A stretch of DNA of 64,000 bases from Anaerostipes caccae L1-92. GTDB taxonomy: Bacteria; Bacillota; Clostridia; Lachnospirales; Lachnospiraceae. Below the pieces are notes generated by a model. It saw nothing but the letters and a program-made list of their open reading frames with translations. It had not been told where the DNA came from and ran no database searches. This document shows, one piece after another, positions 55,168-61,833 of the stretch. The stretch is taken from assembly GCF_014467075.1 (NCBI RefSeq), contig NZ_AP023027.1:1615501-1679500 (forward strand). Direction: 5' to 3'. Position 1 is the stretch's first letter. Every line of letters begins with the position of its first letter. Position numbers and translations under genes: made by a program.

Positions 55168-55213
55168 AACGTCTCTTGGTCAATTCAAATATCTGACCAG
55201 GAGACGTTTTTAT
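55168..55213. terminator. Bidirectional terminator after the flavodoxin gene
   Basis: AAACGTCTC with GAGACGTTT, extended by TGGTCA with TGACCA, is flanked by A on the left and T on the right. It also serves the convergent SHOCT-like operon. Confidence 0.88.
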
Positions 55214-55473
55214 AGTTTTATGGACACAAAGGTGCCATCCGATGCTTCCACATGAATGATTTCCAGGCCTTTATGTTCCTTGAAAAGATCCAGGGATTCT
55301 CTCAATACTAGAGAGATAATATCTTTTGAAATCAGGCTGCAGTAAGGACCCGGCGTACGACTTTTCATGTCTTCAAATATTCTGTCTGGAATGAATCTTA
55401 TGACAAAACCGACCATAGAAACCGGGACCGGCATAGACAGGTGTACCCCTTTTGTTCTGATTTTTACTTTCAT
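55210..55473 (-). CDS. Small protein of the DUF2089/SHOCT-like operon
   Basis: The 87-residue protein begins MKVKIRTKGVHLSMPVPVSM and ends VEASDGTFVSIKL. The ending resembles the C terminus of the next gene upstream (VSVAAADGTTVRVFVD), and both have an IPVPV-like core, so they look like paralogs without and with the SHOCT-like head. I do not know the function. It is the last gene of a three-gene operon. Confidence 0.7.
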   Translation of the reverse strand: MKVKIRTKGVHLSMPVPVSMVGFVIRFIPDRIFEDMKSRTPGPYCSLISKDIISLVLRESLDLFKEHKGLEIIHVEASDGTFVSIKL

Positions 55474-55486
55474 ATGAGATACCCTG

Positions 55487-55870
55487 TCAGTCTACAAAGA
55501 CTCTTACAGTCGTTCCGTCCGCTGCGGCTACGCTGACAAAATCTCCTTCGATTTCGTCGTCCAGACATTCGGAAACAGCGTCCATCATGCTGGACAGATC
55601 AACTCCTTCCAGATCTTTTTCCGGAATCGGAAGTTTCCCGGTCACTTTTAATATCTTCTTGATGGCTCCCACCGGGAACTGTACGTTTACTTTGTCACCC
55701 GAAACACTGTCTACAATGATGCGGAACATTTTTTTGTCGTAGCTGTTTCTCTTTAACACCGGCTCCCGGGGAGGAGTCTCCGTATTCATAGCCGCCATCA
55801 GTTCGGCTCCCTGCTCTGCCGTGATCGTTCCATCCTCAACCATTTTTAAAATTCTTAATTTCTCATCCAT
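55487..55870 (-). CDS. SHOCT-like domain protein (YvlB-like)
   Basis: The 127-residue protein begins with a SHOCT-like helix pair (LRILKMVEDGTITAEQGAEL) followed by a basic linker. A beta-rich C-terminal domain (FRIIVDSVSGDKVNVQFPVG through DGTTVRVFVD) is seen in YvlB-like proteins linked to envelope stress operons. The start follows AAGGAG. It lies between the regulator and the 87-residue paralog. Confidence 0.78.
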   Translation of the reverse strand: MDEKLRILKMVEDGTITAEQGAELMAAMNTETPPREPVLKRNSYDKKMFRIIVDSVSGDKVNVQFPVGAIKKILKVTGKLPIPEKDLEGVDLSSMMDAVSECLDDEIEGDFVSVAAADGTTVRVFVD

Positions 55871-55890
55871 GATAAACTCCTTTTTCTATA

Positions 55891-56250
55891 CTATTTTAAC
55901 TGTGCGATTGCCTGTTCCGCTGTTATTTCACCGTTTTCCAGTGCTTTCAAAATTTCTTCTTTTTGAACCGGCTGTTCATCGGGAGCTGATTCATAACCGA
56001 GTTCTTTGATCACTGTGTCCAGTTTGGACCGGACCGTGGGATAGGATATGCCGAGCGCCTTCTCAACCTCTTTGATATTTCCCCGGCAGCGGATAAAAGT
56101 CTCTGTAAAATACAGATCTTCGTCTGAAAGATAATCAAATTTGCTGAGTCTGAAATTATTTTCAATGATGGTATTGCAGGAGTTACATTTGAGTCTTGTG
56201 ACGGCCAGGTCATTCCTGCACACGGGACAGCGGCTGATAATCTTTTTCAT
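55891..56250 (-). CDS. DUF2089 zinc-ribbon helix-turn-helix regulator
   Basis: The 119-residue protein has a zinc ribbon (CPVCRNDLAV; CNSCNTII) at 8-30 and a helix-turn-helix (ALGISYPTVRSKLDTVIKEL) at about 65-90. The C-terminal 22 residues (ILKALENGEITAEQAIAQLK) repeat the SHOCT-like helix that starts the next protein in the operon. The likely role is a transcriptional regulator of its own operon, with the shared helix as an interaction module; the latter is inference. It has a strong promoter. Confidence 0.82.
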   Translation of the reverse strand: MKKIISRCPVCRNDLAVTRLKCNSCNTIIENNFRLSKFDYLSDEDLYFTETFIRCRGNIKEVEKALGISYPTVRSKLDTVIKELGYESAPDEQPVQKEEILKALENGEITAEQAIAQLK

Positions 56251-56277
56251 GCATTCATTTCCTTTCTGTTTTCTATT

Positions 56278-56306
56278 AATATAATATTAAAACTTATAAA
56301 TGTCAA
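56278..56306 (-). promoter_or_regulatory. Promoter of the DUF2089 operon
   Basis: On the minus strand TTGACA (56306-56301), 17 bases, TATATT (56283-56278), in very AT-rich sequence 28 bases before the start. Confidence 0.75.
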
Positions 56307-56778
56307 TAAATAAATTAAAAATATTAATATAATAATTAAATATATTAATTATAAAATTGAATAATTGAAAATTTAGAATTGAGCAGGACTGTATGAATGA
56401 ATTTACTTCCTGTGCATTTGTGTTTGGTTTGATATTGTTAAATAAATAAAAACGATCGGCTAAAAATATGAGGAATAGAATTAGGAAGACAGAATTTAAA
56501 TCTTAGATAGGAGAGTAATAAAAAGCAGGGAATATGCAGAGTATGAGATCAGCAGGCCGGTGAATCACGGGAATCCGTATGGATGAGAATGACCGGCACT
56601 TTTGCAGGATCCGGGGAAGATGGTTCAGCCGCAGAAGGTGAAAAAACCGGAGAAAATATTGTGCCTGAAGTTTGATCTTATGGCGGAAAGAAAAAAGATA
56701 GAAGCACCGCAGCATCGGCAGGAAAAAAGAGAGCGGCACATTATCTCTGAAACTGCCTTCCTCTCTCTGTATATATAG
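56307..56778. other. Gene-free stretch between the DUF2089 and GntR-like genes
   Basis: About 470 bases hold no gene I can support. The first 90 bases are almost only A and T. From about 56510 the sequence becomes GC-richer and has short open frames on both strands, the longest 78 codons on the minus strand (56503-56739), but none has a ribosome binding site or recognisable protein. Degraded coding sequence is possible. Confidence 0.5.
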
Positions 56779-58227
56779 TTAAAATCCGGTGATTTTTTCG
56801 ACACCTTCCACGCCAATTTCCAAAAGAAGCTGTTTTGAGGAAGCAAAATTATTCTGAAAAAGACTTTGGAATGCGCGGGCGAGCTGTTCGTAGTCTGAAT
56901 GGGCGCAGCTTTTTCGAATAGACGCAGAAATCTTAGTCCATCCGGTAACTGGTTCAGCACCTGTTTCTTCCAGGCGAAGGATACTTCCTTTTAACAGCAG
57001 GAGCGTAAGCTTTTTGTAAATTTCCTGCACAGCCGCAAAGGGACAGTACCTGATTACAGACTGCAGCCCGATGCTGACCGCATGTACCAAAGATTTTTTT
57101 TCATCGGGTATGGATGCAGCCGCAAAAAGTTCCTTCAGCATTTTACGCGGGACATGTGGGAGAGATACAAGCATAACCGGAACGCTGATGATCGCCAGAA
57201 TTTGCAGAGCTTCTAAAAAGTTTCTCATATTGTCATCCAAAGTCAAGTCCTTCAGTTTATATGGAATATCTGGTCCGCCCCGGGAAATAACAAAAGTACC
57301 CACCCCGTTGACTGTTTCTGTGACGCCCAGCTTATTAAGAAGAGCAATCGTTCGCCGGACAGTAATCCCGGAAATATGATAAATATCTGCTAAAGTATGA
57401 CTGTTAGGAAGCCGTGTGCCGACAGGATAGACATCTTGATTGATTCTGCAGATCATATCAATCGCAACGACATCACAGTAGCGGGTACGCCCTTTGCGGG
57501 GCTCACAGCTGAAAAATTCCTGCGCTTTGGAATCCGCATCGCACTCTGTGTTTCTGAGATAATCTTTGATGGCATCAAAAAATGTGCCGCATAATTTCTC
57601 CAGTTTTTCTTGAAGAACAAACGAAGTGTCCTGATGTTGATTTCGGATACAGTCTGCATATTCTGAGGCAATATGCTGCAGGAAGGAATCCGCTTTTTCT
57701 TTTCCGTATTTTAAATATAAGATATCCAGAAATGCACTCCCAGAAAAAGAACTGATGTCATAATAAAGGCTGAGTACAGTTTGATTGCCCAGCAAATGCA
57801 GAGAACGTTCAAACTGCTGGTAAAGACCGCGTCCGGCATGCTGTCCCTGTGCAATTTTTTTTAACCAGAGAGAAGAGGATGCTTTTTTAAAATGCTGAAT
57901 ATTATAAGTGCAGAGTGCCGGAGAGATCAGCTCAAGACTGTGGCATAAATCCAGCACTGATTTTATACGCCGTTTAAAAACATTACTTTCAAGATAATTT
58001 TCATAGGGTTTCTTTAAAACTGCAGTGGCACTTCCGCGGTAAAGTTTTATCTGTCCATCCTTTTCAAGCAGTTTGAGTGCTCTCTGTGCAGGACAATAAG
58101 AGACATGGAAACGATCAGCAATCTCTTTAACAGAAGGGAACCGCTCTCCATTATCGTAAAAACCCATCTGTATTTTACCTGAAAGATTGCGGTAAATGGT
58201 CTGTTCCTGACTGTGGTAATTAGACAT
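56779..58227 (-). CDS. Regulator with two GntR-type winged helices
   Basis: The 482-residue protein begins with a GntR-like winged helix (about 5-72: ERFPSVKEIADRFHVSYCPA, QRALKLLEKDGQIKLYRGSA). A second one occurs near 255-322 (GTRLPNSHTLADIYHISGIT; LLNKLGVTETVNGVGTFVIS). A helical domain of about 180 residues separates them, and another of about 150 follows; none matches a ligand-binding domain I know. Two DNA-binding heads in one chain are unusual for GntR proteins. It is transcribed divergently from the split cyclic-di-GMP gene, across 165 bases, and probably regulates it. Confidence 0.8.
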   Translation of the reverse strand: MSNYHSQEQTIYRNLSGKIQMGFYDNGERFPSVKEIADRFHVSYCPAQRALKLLEKDGQIKLYRGSATAVLKKPYENYLESNVFKRRIKSVLDLCHSLELISPALCTYNIQHFKKASSSLWLKKIAQGQHAGRGLYQQFERSLHLLGNQTVLSLYYDISSFSGSAFLDILYLKYGKEKADSFLQHIASEYADCIRNQHQDTSFVLQEKLEKLCGTFFDAIKDYLRNTECDADSKAQEFFSCEPRKGRTRYCDVVAIDMICRINQDVYPVGTRLPNSHTLADIYHISGITVRRTIALLNKLGVTETVNGVGTFVISRGGPDIPYKLKDLTLDDNMRNFLEALQILAIISVPVMLVSLPHVPRKMLKELFAAASIPDEKKSLVHAVSIGLQSVIRYCPFAAVQEIYKKLTLLLLKGSILRLEETGAEPVTGWTKISASIRKSCAHSDYEQLARAFQSLFQNNFASSKQLLLEIGVEGVEKITGF

Positions 58228-58335
58228 ACTTTGATTCCTTTCTCGATGGTCTGGTTCGTGAAAATTATGCTGTCATTATAATATCACAAATCATATTGGA
58301 TAGGATGATATTTCACCTGGATGAGACAATATATG

Positions 58336-58353
58336 ATATAATATGAACAAGGT
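58336..58353 (+). repeat. Shared 18-base promoter element, copy 1
   Basis: ATATAATATGAACAAGGT contains a TATAAT and lies 40 bases before the GGDEF gene start, in the divergent region with the GntR-like gene. The identical 18 bases recur at 61772-61789. Confidence 0.6.
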
Positions 58354-58392
58354 AAGTGCATGGGTATTATTTGAAATAAGGGGGAGACAAAG

Positions 58393-59334
58393 ATGACACA
58401 CAGAGAAAAGATCGGTTGTATGGCAGCAGATGGGTCCCCTATAGATTTGTCAGAAGCAATGATTTTCGAATGGGATATAGAACAAGACAGGATAACATGT
58501 ACGCAGAGCAATGGAGTAGAAGTTTGTATCAGAGATGTGTGTTTTGACACAGACCAGGCTGACAGCACATTTCTTCGGATCCATCCGGAAGATATTCCGG
58601 CACTGGCTGAGTTCAGGAACCGGGTAAGACAGGGGAATCTATACTCTATGTCAGAATTCCGGTGGAAAGATTCTGAGGAAAGGTATACCTGGTGCAGAAT
58701 CTATGCGATTATCCGCTATGACGGACAGAAAAAGCCTGTCAAGGCAGTTGGAAGTGTCTGGAATATTCAGAAGGAGAAACAAAGAATACAGAAATTGCGG
58801 TATCGGGCAGAAAAAGATGCTCTGACAGGGGTATATAACCGGGAAGAGACAGAGAAGAGGATAAAGCGTTATCTTGAGATGCACTCAGACAATCAGTGTG
58901 CTCTGTTTATGATTGATACAGATAACTTTAAACAGATCAATGATACAAAAGGACATATGCTGGGAGATGTGGTACTCACAGAAATGGCTTCGGGAATGAA
59001 AAAGCTCATGAGGGAAAGCGATATTGTGGGCAGGATCGGAGGAGATGAGTTCGCCATATTCATGAAGAATATTCCTTCATCACAGGCGGCTGAAAAAAGA
59101 GCGGGAGAGCTGTCGGAAATGTTCGCCCATTTGTTTGAAGATGAAAAACAGGAAGTCCAGGTGACCTGCAGTATTGGGATAGCCCTTTCACGGAGAATGG
59201 AAAGGATTTTAATTCCTTATACCGGTGTGCGGACCATGCTCTTTATCAGGCAAAAAAGCAGGGAAAAAGCAGATACGTACTGTATAACAAAGAGAAATCT
59301 TTCTGTGTGGATGAAGCAGAATATTCTTTTTTAG
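58393..59334 (+). CDS. 5' part of a split cyclic-di-GMP protein (PAS-GGDEF)
   Basis: As read, this is a 313-residue protein with a PAS domain (about 14-125) and a GGDEF domain with intact GGDEF at 216-220 and the inhibition site RESD before it. However, after SIGIALS (residue 266) the GGDEF ending is lost. The expected ending (ENGKDFNSLYRCADHALYQA) is encoded in the next frame from 59193 and leads straight into the downstream gene. Restoring one base near 59190 (CACGG to CACCGG) would join both into one protein of about 1,095 residues. As it stands, the last 46 residues are out-of-frame and the cyclase is probably inactive. The ATG follows AAGGGGGAG. Confidence 0.85.
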   Translation: MTHREKIGCMAADGSPIDLSEAMIFEWDIEQDRITCTQSNGVEVCIRDVCFDTDQADSTFLRIHPEDIPALAEFRNRVRQGNLYSMSEFRWKDSEERYTWCRIYAIIRYDGQKKPVKAVGSVWNIQKEKQRIQKLRYRAEKDALTGVYNREETEKRIKRYLEMHSDNQCALFMIDTDNFKQINDTKGHMLGDVVLTEMASGMKKLMRESDIVGRIGGDEFAIFMKNIPSSQAAEKRAGELSEMFAHLFEDEKQEVQVTCSIGIALSRRMERILIPYTGVRTMLFIRQKSREKADTYCITKRNLSVWMKQNILF

Positions 59335-61679
59335 GCACGGCGATAGATTCGGAGAAGGAATTTTCAGACGGACCGGATAATCTGGCGCGCTATGTATTCC
59401 GAATTCTATATGATATGGAAGATATCGATGAGGCTGTTCAGATGATTCTTGAAATTGTAGGAAAGCAGTTTGATGTGAGCCGTGCATATGTTTTTGAAAG
59501 CAGTGAGGACGGAGAGTGCTGTTCCAATACATATGAGTGGTGCAACAACGGTATAGTTCCTGTAAAAGAAAAACTGCAGAATCTTGCGTACAGTCAGTTT
59601 GGAGATTACCAAAACCTGTTTAAAGACAATTCGGTTTTCTATTGCCGGGATATTCGTACATTGACACGGGAGCAGACAGAAATATTTGAGGCACAGGGCA
59701 TAAGTTCAACTCTTCAGTGTGCCTTTTGGAATGAAAATAACCTGAGCGGATTCCTTGGATTCGATGAGTGCACGGGTGTCCGCCTGTGGACAAAAGACGA
59801 AGTAAATGCCCTGTCGCTGATCTCACAGATTTTGGCTACGTTTTTGCAAAAGAAAAAGATTTTAGAACGGAATGAGAAGATAGAACAAGAACTGCAGTTT
59901 GTCCGGGAGGCGGGATTCCCTGTTCGCTGCGATGATAATGACTGCCATATTGCAGCGGAGAAAAGTATTGTAGATTGTATCCATTGTCTTACTTCTTCTG
60001 GATATCTGGAAGATTCTATTGAATATGTATTGGAGATCATCAGAGAGTATTATCAGTCGGACCGCGTCTATATTATGGAAATAGAAGAAGAGCGCGGCAT
60101 TGCCCGCAATACATATGAAATTTGTGCTAAGGGTGTGGAACCTCAGATAACATTTCTGCAGAATATTCCTATCGAGGCGGCAGTATTCTGGCTTAAAGGA
60201 TTTGAAACCAGGGATTATATAAGAATAGAGAACATTGAAAATCTGGGAGAGGACCGGAGTCTGGAATACGAAATATTAAAAGAACAGGGGATTCAGAGTC
60301 TTCTTGCTGTCCCTCTGTATGTTAAAGGGATGATAAAAGGATTTCTGGGGATTGATGATGCCAAAAGATATAAGAATAACATTCGTTATCTGAGAGAACT
60401 CTCCTATTTCCTTGAAAATGAAATAGCAAAAAACGCTTTGAAAAGCAAACTGGAACAGATGAGCTATCAGGACTCTATGACCGGTCTGGAAAACCGGAAC
60501 AGTTATACACAATACTGCGGAGACTTTTTGGAAGACAGACCGGTCCCGGCAGGGGTTATCTTTATGGATATCAATGGGCTTAAGATCATGAATGATAAGA
60601 AGGGTCATATGTATGGGGATATTCTGATCGGATATATCGCAAACAAAATGAAACAGTTTTTTCCGGAGGGCAGGAAATTCCGCCTCAGCGGAGATGAGTT
60701 TCTGATCGTGACAGAAAGGATTGAATACAGTAAATTCAGAACAATGCTCAGTGCCATGGAAAAAAGCCTGTCTGAAGACGGCCGGTGTATTGTTTCAGTT
60801 GGAACATCGTGGAGCGATGTACAGGAAGACCTGCCGGAACTGGTGAATAAAGCAGAACGGCTCATGGCCATTAATAAACATGATTATTACAGAGAAAATA
60901 AGAATATTGCCGCAGAGAAAGTACCATTATTAAGAGAACTTTTGGGATCGATTGTAAAGAAAGAGTTTTTAGTATATCTGCAGCCTAAGCTGCATGTAAA
61001 AACAGGACAGATAGACAGTGCTGAAGTATTAGTACGGTACAGAGAAAAAGACGGGTCTATCGTATCACCGTTTAAATTTGTTCCACTGCTGGAAAGTGAG
61101 GGACTGATTTCCTATATCGATTTTTTTGTCATGGAAGAAGCGTGCAGACTGCTTACAAAGTGGAAAAACACCAGCCTGTCTGATATGAAACTTGCACTAA
61201 ATTTTTCTAGAATTACATTATTTGACGACCATTTTTTTGAAAACTTCTGTAAGATTTTCGGGAAATACGATTTAAAACCGGACCAGCTTGAACTGGAGAT
61301 CACAGAGACTCAGGAGACATTGAACAAAAAACAGATGGCCTATCTTCTTAAGCAGCTGAAGAATTATGGTTTTTGTATTGCTTTAGATGATTTTGGAGTA
61401 GAATACTCTTCCTATGAATTTTTGATGATGGCAAGTTTTGATATATTGAAGATCGACAAAGGAATTATACAAAAATATCAAAAGTCAGACAAGGGAGATA
61501 TTTTGGTAAAACATATTATTCAAATGAGTCATGCGATCGGAATTCAGTGCTGCGCAGAAGGGGTGGAGACAGAGGAACAATTTGAGTTTATGAAAAAGGC
61601 AGGCTGCGATTATATCCAGGGATACCTGATCGATAAACCGGCTGCAGCAGGACAGTTCGAAGCAAAATATATAAAATAA
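59307..61679 (+). CDS. 3' part of a split cyclic-di-GMP protein (GAF-GAF-GGDEF-EAL)
   Basis: This frame continues the upstream PAS-GGDEF protein; its first possible start is a GTG with no ribosome binding site, so it is probably not a separate gene. It holds two GAF-like domains (about 20-185 and 215-375), a second GGDEF domain with SGDEF at about 461 and an EAL domain (about 545-785). EAL residues are mostly present (ELEITE, ALDDFGVEYSS, DILKIDKGI, GVETEEQ), but the name motif is EVLVR. The restored protein would be PAS-GGDEF-GAF-GAF-GGDEF-EAL, able in principle to make and degrade cyclic-di-GMP. Confidence 0.82.
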   Translation: MDEAEYSFLGTAIDSEKEFSDGPDNLARYVFRILYDMEDIDEAVQMILEIVGKQFDVSRAYVFESSEDGECCSNTYEWCNNGIVPVKEKLQNLAYSQFGDYQNLFKDNSVFYCRDIRTLTREQTEIFEAQGISSTLQCAFWNENNLSGFLGFDECTGVRLWTKDEVNALSLISQILATFLQKKKILERNEKIEQELQFVREAGFPVRCDDNDCHIAAEKSIVDCIHCLTSSGYLEDSIEYVLEIIREYYQSDRVYIMEIEEERGIARNTYEICAKGVEPQITFLQNIPIEAAVFWLKGFETRDYIRIENIENLGEDRSLEYEILKEQGIQSLLAVPLYVKGMIKGFLGIDDAKRYKNNIRYLRELSYFLENEIAKNALKSKLEQMSYQDSMTGLENRNSYTQYCGDFLEDRPVPAGVIFMDINGLKIMNDKKGHMYGDILIGYIANKMKQFFPEGRKFRLSGDEFLIVTERIEYSKFRTMLSAMEKSLSEDGRCIVSVGTSWSDVQEDLPELVNKAERLMAINKHDYYRENKNIAAEKVPLLRELLGSIVKKEFLVYLQPKLHVKTGQIDSAEVLVRYREKDGSIVSPFKFVPLLESEGLISYIDFFVMEEACRLLTKWKNTSLSDMKLALNFSRITLFDDHFFENFCKIFGKYDLKPDQLELEITETQETLNKKQMAYLLKQLKNYGFCIALDDFGVEYSSYEFLMMASFDILKIDKGIIQKYQKSDKGDILVKHIIQMSHAIGIQCCAEGVETEEQFEFMKKAGCDYIQGYLIDKPAAAGQFEAKYIK

Positions 61680-61736
61680 CAAAACATAGCCGCAGACAGA
61701 GAATGATTTTCGGCATCTGTGGATTTTGGGAATCTG

Positions 61737-61765
61737 TTGTAAACAGAGGAACACTTTGCTATAAT
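61737..61765 (+). promoter_or_regulatory. Promoter of the hybrid kinase gene
   Basis: TTGTAA (61737-61742), 17 bases, TATAAT (61760-61765). A second TATAAT lies 13 bases on, inside the shared 18-base element. Confidence 0.6.
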
Positions 61766-61771
61766 CAGGAT

Positions 61772-61789
61772 ATATAATATGAACAAGGT
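61772..61789 (+). repeat. Shared 18-base promoter element, copy 2
   Basis: ATATAATATGAACAAGGT, identical to 58336-58353, lies 45 bases before the hybrid kinase start. Confidence 0.6.
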
Positions 61790-61833
61790 GGGGTTTGAGC
61801 AAGAAAGAGACCGGCTTATTGAAGGAGAGGGTT

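Noticed and set aside
56503..56739. 78-codon minus-strand frame after the GntR-like gene
   Set aside because: It has no ribosome binding site, and its Phe/Leu/Arg-rich composition looks like a chance frame opposite purine-rich sequence.
59180..59200. Programmed ribosomal frameshift in the cyclic-di-GMP gene
   Set aside because: There is no slippery heptamer or internal Shine-Dalgarno at the junction, and a simple one-base loss fits the protein alignment exactly.
61690..61729. Hairpin after the split cyclic-di-GMP gene as a terminator
   Set aside because: CCGCAGA and TCTGTGG pair with one wobble, but the loop is long and the T run is weak; I could not support it.
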